A stretch of 64,000 bases of DNA from Yponomeuta sedellus (taxonomy: Eukaryota > Arthropoda > Insecta > Lepidoptera > Yponomeutidae). A program made the translations under genes and the position numbers. The notes beneath the pieces were generated by a model. That model was not told where the DNA came from. It searched no databases and was given only the letters and a program-made list of their open reading frames with translations. Positions within the stretch are counted from its first letter, which is position 1. Each line of letters starts with the position of its first letter. Location: positions 12,770,016 through 12,834,015 of the forward strand of contig OW203734.1 of NCBI GenBank assembly GCA_934045075.1. The letters are read 5' to 3'. Positions 45,951 to 57,234 of this stretch are shown one piece after another.

Positions 45951-46194
45951 TGTTCGAAAGTGCGGTCCGACCGCATAATAAATTGGGACCGCACAAGCCC
46001 GATTTTTGACACAAATTATGAAGAGCTCTATCTCTGTCTCAGTCGTGTGTATGGAAACTTCAAATAAAAGTTCATGCCAGAACGAGATAGCTCCAGATTG
46101 TAGACAGATTTACACACTGCTAAGTCAACGGGAAAGGTAGGACCGCATAATGGGGAATTCTGACAAGGTCCTCACAATATATGAGCCGCGAACA

Positions 46195-46195
<1 letters not shown>

Positions 46196-46253
<58 letters not shown>

Positions 46254-46254
46254 C

Positions 46255-46280
<26 letters not shown>
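46196..46280. repeat. GT microsatellite with an internal GC run
   Basis: GT units are interrupted near 46,244 by GCGCGCGCGC. The overlapping frames made of C and V or H and T are artefacts. Confidence 0.95.
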
Positions 46281-46285
<5 letters not shown>

Positions 46286-46811
46286 ATGGTTTTATTTTCG
46301 AAACACAAATTCAAAGTTTTATTTTGCGGCGCGGACATAGCGCAAGTTTGCACCGTCTTGGCTCGTGGTCCACTTATATGACATGATATTTACGGCGTCC
46401 ACTGGCAGTGAAGGTGCCATTGACTAAACAACCTTGTTACAGTACTACACATCATAAAAGTACCTTCGGGAATCTACGTTCGCGCAGACTAGGAGGAAGT
46501 GTAACGAAAGTAGCCGAAGCTATAAGTACATTCAACATGATCTTTAACCGATACGGTTAAGGTGCAGAATTGATTGCCGCAGTAGCGCTACCTATTTCGC
46601 TCACGCTAATATTGCCAAACTAATAGTCACCTGCATCGATGACGTTGAATCAACCAATAGCAACAAAGGCGCGCGGCCTGCCATAAAATGAAACTATCTG
46701 ATTGGTCGATCAACTTACCGCACATCCAAAATTTGGCCATCTGCGCAGGTGCATCCGCGAGACTTATTTCTTGTGTAGCACTGTAATCGTCTTTGCGCGT
46801 GGTCCACTTAC

Positions 46812-46981
46812 CTCTGGATGGTAGGTGGTCTCGTAGAGTCTGTTAGCCAGCCAGAGCGCCGAGAGCGCCAGCAGAAGTGCGGCGCCGATGAGTATGGCCC
46901 TGGCGAGTCCTCCGCGCGGCCGGTTCGGCGGCGCGGTCACGGCGCCGGTCAGCAGCGCCGGCTGGATTACCGCCGCGCCCG
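46812..46981 (-). CDS. GRAMD2-like, exon with the transmembrane helix
   Basis: The exon lies between GTTTCAG and GTAAGTGG; it takes over in phase 1 and leaves in phase 0. It reads GAAVIQPALLTGAV, then RPRGGLARAILIGAALLLAL and SALWLANRLYETTYHPE. The 18-residue hydrophobic run flanked by arginines is the single membrane anchor. In GRAMD2 proteins this anchor holds the protein in the ER. Confidence 0.88.
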
Positions 46982-47107
46982 CTGAAACGGCAGCTGGATT
47001 ATTAAAGTTATAATCACAGTCCACGATATAATCTTGGTTTACAATACACAGGGATTGGGATTTGGTGTAATAGATTTGTAAAAAGAAATTAATTATTCTA
47101 ATCACAT

Positions 47108-47310
47108 TACACTGATATTATAAAGGCGAATGTTTGTGAGTGTGTATGTTTGTTTCTTCTTAGCGTCTGAACGGCTGGAGGGATTTTAATAAAATTTGGT
47201 ATGGAGTTAGCTGACACTCTGGGTTAACACTGAGGCTACGTTTTATTGTGGGAAAATAACTTATTCCCATAGACAAATCGATAAATCGCAGGCGATAACT
47301 TATATATAAC
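47108..47310 (+). mobile_element. Helitron-like non-autonomous element, 3' end eroded
   Basis: ATTATAAAGGCGAATG, GTCTGAACGGCTGGAG, ATAAAATTTGGTATGGAG, TTAGCTGACACTCTG and GGCTACGTTTTATTG occur in the same order as in the copy at 53,027. The CTAG end is missing. Confidence 0.6.
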
Positions 47311-48068
47311 ACATAACTACTTCTGTTAACTCCGCGTGTTTCAAAAATTCGTTAAGGACTGATTAAAACAGAAACTGAAACGGTTTGTTTCTAGACACAT
47401 TCGTGAGTAATATTTTTTAAGTTGAAAAATCTGTTAATTAAGTTAAACTTTCTTTTGAAAAGAATACATATGACTTTCTTTGTTAGCTTCTTATCCACAT
47501 AATCTATTAAATGGACGTTAATTTTTTTGCATAATGAATGAAGAGTCCCAGAGAAAAAACGTCACGGGGTTGGCCAAATGGACAACCAAATTTATTAACT
47601 CTAGTATCCTCCAAGTCCAGGATCAACGTCCTGGGACTAGGTATAGTTTATTAAATGCGAAATATGCCAGTACTCGGCCTTAACGCTAACACTGCTTTCT
47701 ATCGGTCCTAAAAATTTCTACCATCATTTCTCAAGAGACTGATCTGACACATTTTCGCAAAAAACGATCTGTAAAAGCCCATAAGAGCCCAGTGTTGGTC
47801 ACATGCCTCTTCTCCTTCACACCAACCCATCCGATCCTTTGCTAGTCTCGTCCAATACCGGGCACACGGGCTTTTGGCTGTTCACCGACTGTCGACCAAT
47901 TCTTGGCCACCACTCACTGGGCACCCTAGTCCACAGGTCACCATCTCGCATAACCTAATAACCCGCCCGCCATTTCTTCACGATTCGGGTGGTAACATCT
48001 TCGCCTTTGGTTTTTCCCGAATATCTACTTTGTAAATAAATAACTAAACTAATCAAAACTCCACTCAC

Positions 48069-48225
48069 GTCCGCTGACGATCGCCTGCTCCCGGTCCGGG
48101 TCGCGGCAGAGCGGCGTCCGCGCGCGTCCGCGGGGCCCGTCGGTCGCGTCCCCGCCACCCGCCGAGCTGCTCTCGTCGAGAGAAAACTCCGAGCCGTCCA
48201 ACTCCGCTTCGGAGATGCGGAGCTC
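48069..48225 (-). CDS. GRAMD2-like, acidic linker exon
   Basis: After ATTCCAG come 52 codons and one base before GTGAGTGG: ELRISEAELDGSEFSLDESS, then SAGGGDATDGPRG and RTPLCRDPDREQ. The Ser/Glu/Asp-rich stretch lies between the GRAM domain and the membrane helix, where vertebrate members also have a disordered acidic linker. GC is extreme for this region. Confidence 0.85.
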
Positions 48226-48348
48226 CTGGAATGAGCATTATCTTATAAATGAATTCTGCAATGGGCAATTGGGCAATGTCGTATAAAACCAGGAATGGGT
48301 ATTGTGTTATAAGAAGAGTTCTCTTTTTATAACATTACTAGCTGACCC

Positions 48349-48470
48349 CCCAAACGTTGTTTTCCCAAATTAATCAGCTATTAACGACCTTTTCTGAGAC
48401 CTACTAAATATACACAAAAAATCATAATTATCGAACTCCTCCGAGACGGCTTCACCGATTTGTATGTTTT
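48349..48470 (-). mobile_element. Helitron-like end fragment
   Basis: The + strand starts ACTAGCTGACCCCCCAAACG, so the - strand ends CTAG then T, the expected Helitron end and target. The inner part (GAGACGGCTTCACCG) is shared with the copy at 27,985. Confidence 0.5.
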
Positions 48471-48654
48471 TTTCAGTGTATGTTTATTTGGTAGTGGTGG
48501 TAGTTAGATTTTTATTTATTAAATTGTTTCCGATAAAATAGGTAAGTTTGGGCGCCTGGACCAAACATTTCCAATGTTTCCACTCTATTTTGACTCAATA
48601 TTTCCGAGACACAAACAAATTTAGATCCTACAGCCTAGTCTTTTCAACTGTTAC

Positions 48655-48852
48655 CTGAGGCGGAGGCGCGGCGGGTGTATCATGACGCGCCTGCTTCCAC
48701 ACACGCGTCATTAGCCGATGTGTAGAGTCGCGGGAGAGGAGGGAGCCGAAGACATGTCTCTCGTCTCGCGTACACACGCCAACCGCATTCGGGATGATCC
48801 GCGCCATTTTCTCCTTCGTCACGCGGAGAACGGAGGAGGTCGGGATGAGGAG
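48655..48852 (-). CDS. GRAMD2-like, GRAM domain C-terminal half
   Basis: The exon lies between TTTCCAG and GTAACAGTTG and has 66 codons in phase 0-0. It reads LLIPTSSVLRVTKEKMARII, then PNAVGVCTRDERHVFGSLL and SRDSTHRLMTRVWKQA. The I-PNA-V/I block and F-SLLSRDST-RL motif are the most conserved part of GRAMD-type GRAM domains, which fold like PH domains and bind phosphoinositides or phosphatidylserine. Confidence 0.92.
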
Positions 48853-48954
48853 CTGGAAAGATATAACAGAAACTTTAGGTAGGAATGAGCGCTCGGTTTC
48901 AGAGTAGGGAGCTCGGCTCTCATTTCGATTGGAGTGACATTGCATAATAGGAAC

Positions 48955-49335
48955 CCTCTTATGTCCCCACTGCTGGGGCACGGGTATCTTCCTGCATCGC
49001 AGGAAGGTTAGGCCATACTCCGCCACAGGGGCCAAGTCCGGGTTGGTGGAGGATTGTAAGACAGTGGCGGGTCTTACCGTCAGAAGCTATCAAGCTGCCC
49101 ATAAGGCCTCAGACATGGCTTCACGAGGGCCAATACATGGCAGCCGGCACCAACGACTTAGTCACGGCGGTAGGTACAGCGGTAGTCACGGGACGATTAA
49201 CCATCCTGCACCTGACCGCGCCTGTTGTTGCTTAACTCAAGTGATTGATTCGAAATTTCGAATCACTCGGTTCGACTAGGCCACGAGCGCTTCTGAACCT
49301 TATCACTTTGAAATAAAGTCCAAAACCAACGCAAA
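48955..49335 (-). mobile_element. 5S rRNA-derived SINE with leader
   Basis: The - strand carries the leader GGTTTTGGACTTTATTTCAA, AAGTGATAAGG, the head GTGGCCTAGTCGAACCG and AAGCAACAACAGGCGCGGTC, and the body to GCAGGAAGATACCCGTGCCC. Compared with 27,430 the C-box region (complement of GGTTAATCGTCCCG) has one large change. Confidence 0.75.
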
Positions 49336-49767
49336 CGCTAACGGTAAGCTACACTAACACCGATTAAATTATCACCTATCAGCTAAAAGAAACTAACGTA
49401 GGTAATTAATAAAATAGCTAAGCACTATTTTAAAACTTTCGTCGGTACGTACTAGTTGTTTAGAATAGAAGTTCGATTTCTGAACGCACCCATGACGGGC
49501 GGAACTACTTGTCATCTGTCAGATGAGCTGGATAATTGCCCTCTTGTTTCTTGCTTGTTAAACGTGTGATTTCCCAAAATAGTGTGGCAATTAATAGGTC
49601 AAAATGTATGCATATAATGTAGAAACAAATGTTGTATAAAGTAGGTACAGCCAACATCTCCCTCTAGATTCACAAGAAGACACCATTTTTATGTAGACTA
49701 TGTATGTTGTATGGAATCAGGCGTTACTTTGCGGAAATCCATAATAGCATTAAAAAGTGAAAATTTT
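49336..49767. other. Intron sequence, nothing assigned
   Basis: No repeat or exon is recognised here. Confidence 0.4.
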
Positions 49768-49926
49768 CTTTTTCAAGCAGAAGCAAGACACGAACACACC
49801 ACCACCGACACCAATACTTGTGTGAGAAAATACGCGACGCGTTTCACCTCTAACACGAGGCATCCTCAGCTCACAAGTATTGGTGTCGGTGGTGGTGTGT
49901 TCGTGTCTTGCTTCTGCTTGAAAAAG
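49768..49926. repeat. Perfect 55-bp inverted repeat with 49-bp loop
   Basis: Arms 49,768-49,822 and 49,872-49,926 match at every position and contain AAGCAAGACACGAACACACC and ACCGACACCAATACTTGTG. The loop holds ACGCGTTTCACCTCTAACAC. The lack of any mismatch suggests a recent origin or conversion between arms. Confidence 0.9.
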
Positions 49927-50479
49927 TGGGAGGGAGGGCGGTGCATTAACTAACCATGCAGGGCCATTCTATAATCGGACTGCCTGCACGGTAAAGGAAC
50001 AGCTGTAAAAAGTGTTGTGATGGAATAGGAAACAGATATATGGAGTTTTTTACACCTTGTATTGTAGATGAATACAATACTGTTGAAAGTAACCGCGACA
50101 TAACCGTAAAAATCTGACGATCGAGCAATAACGACATTTCTAAGAACCGCTTCAATTCACCCGATAGTCATTAAAATATAGTTGTTAACTCCTAAACCGC
50201 TACATTCATTAGATATCGGACTAACGAGTACCGCACTTTAGTTTAAGAAAGCCATTTTGATACTTCTTTTATTAGAACAAGGTTCAAAATTCTTCCATTG
50301 CAGAGTCGTTTCTGGTTAACCACAGATCCATATTATTATTATTTTAGCGTGCGACGCGACAAAAATCCTATCAAATAAACATTACACCAGTGTTTCATAG
50401 CTGTAAATAACTTCAAAGCTTTGATAAGATAGAACCAAAATCAGTGAGAATTTAAAATATTGATTAATAGAAAATATAC
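49927..50479. other. Intron sequence, nothing assigned
   Basis: No exon or named repeat is visible. Confidence 0.4.
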
Positions 50480-50720
50480 CGGATCTTAAATGAATATGAA
50501 CAAATCTCTACGAGGGCACTCGCTGAAATTGGATAAGCAACCATGGAAAAGCAAACCCAGAAAATACTTCTTGCCGAACCATGTAGTGAAGACGTGGAAT
50601 AAAATACCAGACAATATTTGTGCTCCCTAAGTGAACTCATTTAAAACAGACTAGATAAAAAAATTACAAGTGCGCTATACGTTATATACACGGATCAGCA
50701 TAAAGCTTGTGTATTAATTA
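50480..50720 (+). pseudogene. LINE C-terminal fragment
   Basis: The frame reads MNKSLRGHSLKLDKQPWKS, PRKYFLPNHVVKTWNKIPD and, after a stop, VNSFKTD. The RGHSLKL and F-x-x-x-V-V-x-x-W-N-x-x-P motifs are the last conserved part of CR1/Jockey-like polymerases. It lies antisense in a GRAMD intron. Confidence 0.65.
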
Positions 50721-51364
50721 ATGAAAATAATAGAGAACATTATTGTACATAAAAATGGAAAATACGCAGTGATTTCTTAACCTAAGAGTATAGACGGGCG
50801 GCCTATATACTTGTACACTTATTTATTGATCGATAGTAGAACACCTTGGCAGACTGAGTTAGTGTGAACCAAGCATTTTAGGCACGAGTAATTTAATTGG
50901 CGTTTTACTTGATTCGTTTCTAATGCTGCCATTTCGCAAATTGCATACTCAAGGATTTTTCTTGGCCCACATGCTCAACTTTTTGTAAGCATTTGCTAAT
51001 AGACGGGCAAATGTTATCTAAGCAGTTTAACATAAATAACACAACGTCAGGTGAAACAGATGAGGAAAATACAGCGAATCAACCGATGGAGTTTCGCATT
51101 CGTAATTGCGTCATATGTTGAGTTAACTTCGCAGCGTTGGAAAAAAATCAAAGAACTGGAATTGGAATGGAGTTCTAAAATCAACAGCGGGATTTTCAAA
51201 CAACTTTCTCTAGACAACTCAGTAAGAACCTACGATAGTTGTGATCCGCAATGTGCGATAGTTAGAACTTGTTTGCCATAATTACCAATCGCGAAAAGTC
51301 AGGAAAACCTGCTTGTTATGGTTTTGGAGCTGGCCATCGCTCCAGATTACGTATTAGTGTATAT
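50721..51364. other. Intron sequence, nothing assigned
   Basis: An open frame of 76 codons at 51,051-51,281 has no recognisable features and is probably chance. Confidence 0.35.
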
Positions 51365-51680
51365 TGACGGCCTCGGTGGAGCAGCGGTTTTTTTTTTTTT
51401 TTTTATTTATTTTTTTACAAAAACAAAATACCTTATCCAATTACACAATTGGCATGCTGACTTTAAAACCGAAGGTCTCGGGTTCGATCCCCGGCCGGGT
51501 CACAATAGGAAACGAACTTTCCTAGTTTGTCTCGGGTCTTGGATGTTATCTATGTATTTATTGTATTAAATCTATCGTCGAGTTAGCACCTATAACACAG
51601 GTCACTTAGTTGTACTTAGTAGGTATAGGGCAAACGAGACCTGGGTAATATGTCCATGAATATTTATTTATTTATTCAAT
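51365..51680 (+). mobile_element. tRNA-derived SINE with an insertion in its head
   Basis: The head CTCGGTGGAGCAGCGGTT is cut by about 60 bp of T-rich sequence before TGGCATGCTGAC and the B box GGGTTCGATCCCCGG. The body (CTAGTTTGTCTCGGGTC, ATCTATCGTCGAGTTAGC, ACGAGACCTGGGTAATA) and the tail TCCATGAATATTTATTTATT match the - strand copy at 12,645. The insertion separates the A and B boxes and should kill the promoter. Confidence 0.75.
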
Positions 51681-52100
51681 TTTTAAATCTGGACTGAAAT
51701 CTTGACGAAAAAGATACCAATGAAAAAACCTAGGGCCAATGCCGAGTACAAGATTGCATTTCTCACAAAAACCATTTGGCAGTTCTGGCAATAACGCAAT
51801 CTTGGACTAGGTTCTTGGGCCCTAACTTGTTAACTGTTCTAAGCATAGGTACATTACTAGAACTATGCGTTTGTAATTACTACTATCGATTTACGAGCGA
51901 TATCTGGAGACGGATTTCATGAGATTTTTAGGTGTAATTTTGTTTCAAATTTATTTTTGACAAGAGTATTTTTTATTAGTGACAGTAGCGATAGTGGATT
52001 CCAACTGATTAATTAATCTTAGGCGTAATTGAGTAACATACATCCAAACATCTTCACAAACTTTTACATTTATAATATTATTAGGATATTGATACATACA

Positions 52101-52462
52101 TACATAACCTCACGCCTGTATCCCAGAGGGGTAGGCAGAGACCAGGGACTGCCACTTGCCACGATCCAGACAGATCACTTTCGCTTCATCAACGTTCATA
52201 AGTCGTTGCATGCACGCACGCCGGTTCCGTATACTTTTTATCTTCCCCTGTGCTAATACATCCCCTATTTGGTCGATGTATGTCCGCCTGGGACGTCCAT
52301 TACCAGCCCTTCAACTCACATTCGCAGTATATATTTGTTTCGTCAATCTTTCTTCCTTCATCCTCTCCACATGTCCAAACTAACGCAACATTTCTTTCTC
52401 AATTCTAGTCACTACATCTTCTTTCAGTCCACAACGTTCTCTAATCAGACTACTGCGTAGGA
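52101..52462 (-). pseudogene. LINE C-terminal coding end and 3' UTR
   Basis: The - strand reads SSLIRERCGLKEDVVTRIEK, then EMLR, a stop in place of the conserved tryptophan, and FGHVERMKEERLTKQIYTAN. The rest is the shared 3' part (blocks GCATGCAACGACTTATGAAC and GTCTCTGCCTACCCCTCTGG). This is the longest copy of the family in the window. Confidence 0.7.
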
Positions 52463-52541
52463 TATCGAGATTAAATTGGAATAATTTAATACCATTCATT
52501 AGCAAAGGGAATGCAAGCGCCTGCTAATCACGCCGGCTTAC

Positions 52542-52645
52542 CTTGGTGACATAGCCGAAGACATTCGAATAAAAGGCGAAGTAGTTCTTCGTGATGTAGA
52601 GGTGCCCTTGAAGAAGAATGTCGCCGACCAGCGCGCAGGAGTAGT
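52542..52645 (-). CDS. GRAMD2-like, GRAM domain central exon
   Basis: The exon lies between CTTTCACAG and GTAAGCCGG. Its first two bases complete a tyrosine codon split by the intron; then 34 codons read YSCALVGDILLQGHLYITKN and YFAFYSNVFGYVTK. The SCAL-DILLQG-LY-T-N-F-FYSN pattern is the N-terminal beta-strand part of a GRAMD-type GRAM domain. Confidence 0.92.
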
Positions 52646-52741
52646 CTGTGAAAGGAGAAAATATGAGGTACAACCGCTGCGGCTAGAGATGGGCCGGTGA
52701 GAAAGTTTTCAGGGAATGTTCTCGCTTGACGAGATCTTATA

Positions 52742-53010
52742 ATATGTGGGTACAGCGATATCATTCCGATGTAAAACCTAACTGCAAAATAGGTACTCGG
52801 GGCTGCTAGTGATGCAAATTACTTCAGCCAGATGTCGCTGCCTGTACGTAATACAGAGAATATTGTAAAGGGGTTCGAAATTTCACTAATGCCGGTGAGT
52901 CGCCCATTAGCTCAGTTGGAAAGAGCGCTGGCACGGATAGCCAGAGGTCGCGGGTTCGAATCCCGGCATGGGTGGCATTTTTATTTTAGCCTTTAAATAG
53001 GTTTTTTGAT
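52742..53010 (+). mobile_element. Single-arm tRNA-like element with 8-bp target duplication
   Basis: The element lies between ATCTTATA at 52,734-52,741 and 53,011-53,018. From left to right it has ATGTGGGTACAGCGATATC, GTCGCTGCCTGTACGTAAT, the tRNA-like part (TAGCTCAGTTGG and GGTTCGAATCC) and AGCCTTTAAATAGG with a T-run. This gives the size of one complete arm, about 265 bp, with no inverted partner. Confidence 0.8.
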
Positions 53011-53026
53011 ATCTTATAGATTATCG

Positions 53027-53234
53027 TCACACAAACATTATAAAGGCGAAAGTTTGCGAGTGTGTATGTTTGTTACTTCTTCACGTCTAAACGGCTGGAG
53101 CGATTTTAATAAAATTTGGTATGGAGTTAGCTGACACCCTGTATTAACACATAGGCTACGTTTTACTGCGGGAAAATATCTTATTCCCATGGGATAATTG
53201 ATAAACCGCGGGTAACACCGCAGGGCACAGCTAG
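53027..53234 (+). mobile_element. Helitron-like non-autonomous element
   Basis: It starts TCACACAAACATTATAAAGG and ends with a GC-rich turn (CCGCGGGTAACACCGCAGG) and CAGCTAG followed by T. The TC start, CTAG end and hairpin just before it are Helitron hallmarks. Short elements of this kind are widespread in Lepidoptera. It sits 9 bp from the end of the element before it. Confidence 0.65.
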
Positions 53235-54035
53235 TAAATTATATTTTCGTTCAGTAAATGTCGCTCAGTTAACTGTAATGCACATGCTGAGCATGCATCC
53301 TTGTTTGTGTTGACAATTTTTTTGACAATATGAAGCATGTTTGAGTTAATTACGAATTAATAACCTTTCGTTCCATTCCCGCGTTAATATCTAGCTAAAT
53401 ATGTACGAGCTAAGTCATCCAGTACATAGATGATGTATAAGCGGCAGCCGTGAGACCTTGCCTGAGGCTGTATGCAATCTAATTGAACAATAGCTAGAGA
53501 GAACTACCTATTCATTAGGACCGCCACAGGTATATTTCCTTTGTAGCTTCTGTTACAATTACCATAAGCCATATATTCCTTTGAACTACGGATCTACACT
53601 CATACGACCTATAGCACGCTTGTAATTTAACTTTCCAGTTAAAACCGCTCTGGAAATAATGCACAGAATCTGTGTACAGTTGACAGCACGTGAACCTTGA
53701 CTCGTGTGCACTCAGTTACGTTATTTTTATAGATAACCAGGTAATATTTTATGGTTTCTACAGTACTCGTGCTATACAATTTCTTCGGATACAAAAGATT
53801 GATAAAAATCATTAAAATAGTTAATAATAAAACAGTTATTTGTTAGTCATCCATTCATCTTATTCAAGATTCAAGAATACTTTGTTGTTTCACTATTTCG
53901 TACTTGAAAAATATGAAAAATATTAGATTCTATTTCTTGTGACGTTTATAAATATAAAACAAAAAGGACCCTTAACTGAGCTAACACTTAAAGCATGAAC
54001 CGTTGGGTCCTATTAAAAGTAATTAATAAAATAAT
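53235..54035. other. Intron sequence, nothing assigned
   Basis: No exon or named repeat is recognised. Confidence 0.4.
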
Positions 54036-54112
54036 CCCTGGACGCACAATTTCAATTATATTATTTGAATTACAGTAATTCAAATGATATAATTGAAATT
54101 GTGCGTCCAGGG
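54036..54112. repeat. 37-bp arm hairpin with 3-nt loop
   Basis: Arms 54,036-54,072 and 54,076-54,112 (starting CCCTGGACGCACAATTTC) match at 36 of 37 positions around CAG. The one mismatch allows a G-U pair. Confidence 0.9.
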
Positions 54113-54289
54113 TTCCGTATAAATTTAATTATTCCATGTTTAGACATATAAATTCTTCTATAAATTCTTTATTTGCCCTCCCAGATTTCGTAGAAATGTT
54201 TTTATTTTTCATTCAATTCGGAACAATTAGCGGGTACCCAGATATTATTATTAATTTGTTGTAACTGTAGGGACGTTACTACACTATGT

Positions 54290-54600
54290 ATACTTAATCA
54301 TACCAATTGTGACATTGGCCTGTATTACTGTTTTAGGATATATTTTTTATATTTGTATGTCACCATGTGTATTTTTGAAATGGCTATTACGGTTCAAGAG
54401 AAAATTACCTTTCTTAATTAGCTACCCATTGCGGTTCAAGAAAAAATATTTTAGAGGTCAGAGAGACAGACGTCGTGGTTATTATAAACCACCTCAGTCC
54501 ATAGCCTTGAAAATAACAATGTTTTTCTAGTATAGGGTCCCGCTGGCACTCTTCGGGTACTGAATCCTAAAGAACATGCTAAAGGTAGCGTTATTCTAAC
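54290..54600 (-). repeat. Dispersed repeat fragment of the GGTTCCGTACCC type
   Basis: Duplicated CATTGCGGTTCAAGA-like blocks, GAGAGACAGACGTCG and GGGTCCCGCTGG with GGGTACTGAATCC resemble, in antisense, the common insect intron repeat whose better preserved end lies at 55,560. A second weak piece is at 43,480-43,670. Confidence 0.4.
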
Positions 54601-55189
54601 CCAACACAGTGAATCACAAAAAAATGCGAATCGACTTCTGTATCTTACTGCATTGTAAATAAGTGCGATAATGGAACAAAAACGTGTGCAAAAGGCAAAC
54701 TGGTCCCATAACTAGGTCAATGCCGCCAGATAGTCTCTTAATAAACACGGTCAATGCACCGCACTTTACGAACTTTCGTAGAACCAGTTGGTTCCAATTG
54801 ACAGAGTGAAACTCGAGTGTAAAACTAAAGGCGGATTCGGTACATTGTTTTGTGCCGTGGCATTGAGATTAGAATTGAGTTACTGAGTTTTAAAAACTAT
54901 TCATTAAAAGGGACGTTCAAAGCAACTGTTGAAATTCAGGTTTAAAATAAAAAAGCAATTTGAAAAGGCTGAATTCCTACAAGATTCCTACGCGATTTTC
55001 AGAGATCAGCCAACGTCAGACCTTGCAGCACGGCCGCTATGTAGAGTGCGATAGCGGGCTCTTACTTACGTTGGGAGTGAGCGAGAAAGCGCGCATCATA
55101 GACTGGGCTGAACATAGCGGTGAGATATCTATGAGAATAATGAATGACCTACGAATACTGCGACCAACAAATAACTCTTTGGGTTTTTA

Positions 55190-55605
55190 GAGTTCCGTAC
55201 CCCAAAAGGAAACAAGGAACCCACATAAGATCACTTTGTTGTCCGTCCGTCTGTCTGTCAACATCTTTTATCTCGGAAACACGTCCAGGTACCTATATGT
55301 CAGTGAACTTAGCATTGATTTGTATTGTATTGATTTGAAATTAAAACCGTATACTTAAGTCTACAGTCTCTTGAAGTCGTGAAAAAATCACACTACTTAG
55401 TAAAGCAAAAAAGTGGCCGTTTATGCCACAAACACGTATATTTCGACACTCAAGGGAATCAAAATCCAAAGGGTATCTTCTCTGAACTTCGGGAAAAGCT
55501 TGGAAAAAACTACGATTCCTAATCTATTCATAATAGATATGTACGATAGTTACAAATTAGTACGGAACCCTCGGTGCGCGAGTCCGACACGCAATTGGCC
55601 GGTTT
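55190..55605 (+). mobile_element. Dispersed repeat with GAGTCCGAC...TTGGCCGG end
   Basis: The start AGAGTTCCGTACCCCAAAAG with 'TTGTCCGTCCGTCTGTCTGT' and the end ACGGAACCCTCGGTGCGCG and CACGCAATTGGCCGG bound a 400-bp piece. These ends are typical of an abundant non-autonomous element in lepidopteran DNA. The complement of the end, CCGACTCGCACTTGGCCGA, also occurs near 41,772. Confidence 0.55.
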
Positions 55606-57234
55606 TTCTTGTTCGTATTTTAATAATGTTTATGAACGGTTTATTTACATCCAGTTAAAACACTTTTGAGACGGAGTATACTGAGTTTTTAACGTCTATA
55701 ACAGAGCTTACTTTTCTCTTTTGTGGCACTATTTTACGTTATTTAATTTTTATTTACTTTATTTTACCCATGGATGGCTCTGAAAATTTCAAAGAAGTTT
55801 TTGTGCTTATTCACTGAGATTACCCCTGGGTGTACAGATAGTAGGTGCAAGCCAAACTAATTTAGAAAGCAACTGGTATGGATAATTCATTCAATGCAAC
55901 CTAGACTATGCAATTAAATGTTATGAAACCATTTCTACGTATTCTATGATTGCGAACCCCGCTTACCATCAAAACGATAAGAAGAATAATTCTATATCGA
56001 TTATCTCTTGCATAATCAAAGTCATTCTCTCATAATCCATTTCTCAGCTTGATGTATAGCTCAATCTTGATTACGCGTTTTTCTAATATGGAGATTTCCG
56101 TATTGTGACGAAGTGTGAATCTAAAATTAAACCAAGGCTATGTTGCGTTGTGTTATTGACTCAATCGACGTCGCTGTGTGAACCACACTGATAGTGAAAT
56201 AACCAACCCCAGATAGATTGCAGTGCACCAAGGTTTAAAGGGCGACCCGGACCTAGTAGTACCACCTATGTGAAAAAAATCATAGCTCTTACAATTCTTT
56301 TTTGCAAAAAGTGAACATTATTCACTTCGTTTTAAGTCACAATGAAGATTCCAGGGGAAAAGACGAACTTGTCACTTTTTTTCGAAACTAATCTGTGAAT
56401 ACAGTTTTGTAGGGAATTTCCGTTACTCTAAGATAGTAAACCGAACAGGGCAAAAAACAAATTAGTCTCGGAGTTATTGACGCTTAAAAAATCGCATACA
56501 GGGCAAAAAGTGGCATAAGTCAAACTTTCAAAATGCAATATCTCCAAATGTTTGTTGCTTGACTAGTTTGTATTTTTCCCTGGGGTCTTCTTAACAGTTC
56601 CAAATTTAGTAAGTTACATCGTTAATTTTTGATTAAACCTTAATTATCTTCATTAGATTCTTTAATTAGCTTCATTATTTATTTATTTAGAGAAATAATT
56701 AAAATATTCGTTTAAATTATTTCGACCTTTAAATTCGTTTTAGATTGATCGATGCGATGTACTGACTTCAAAATCTATATCTATGTATCTTAAAACCTTC
56801 AACGAATTTAAAGGTCATATTCGTATATTTTGCTGTGGTGTTTTGAAGGCGGTTTTTCTATTTCAATTTAATAATTTTGTATGGACTATTGCGCCAATAC
56901 TACATGTGATTATGAGTTTATGACGTCGTTACCCAAAGTAGAATAGTCTCCGATAAAAGACGCTTTATGTAAACAAACTACTGGCCGTAGAAAGGAATGC
57001 GGATAAGGTTTGGAGATCATATAGATGTAACCTTTTTTGGGCGGTTTGCCTTCCACCTACTACTGTAGTAACAACAGTAGGTAACACTCTGATAAAACAA
57101 GCTAGCTTTTATGACCAACGACATAAAGGTGAGAATCGAACAAAATGTCGAAGAAGACCGTTTAGCCTAAAGAAGTAAATTTTGACTTTACCAGGCAATA
57201 GTTCACCACCAAGGCAATTGCACCTTCGATATCA
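55606..57234. other. Intron sequence, nothing assigned
   Basis: No exon or named repeat is seen, apart from a small inverted repeat CCTACTACTG...CAGTAGG at 57,057-57,082. Confidence 0.4.

Noticed and set aside
46120..46386. Frames rich in Cys-Val or His-Thr
   Set aside because: They are translations of the GT/CA microsatellite.
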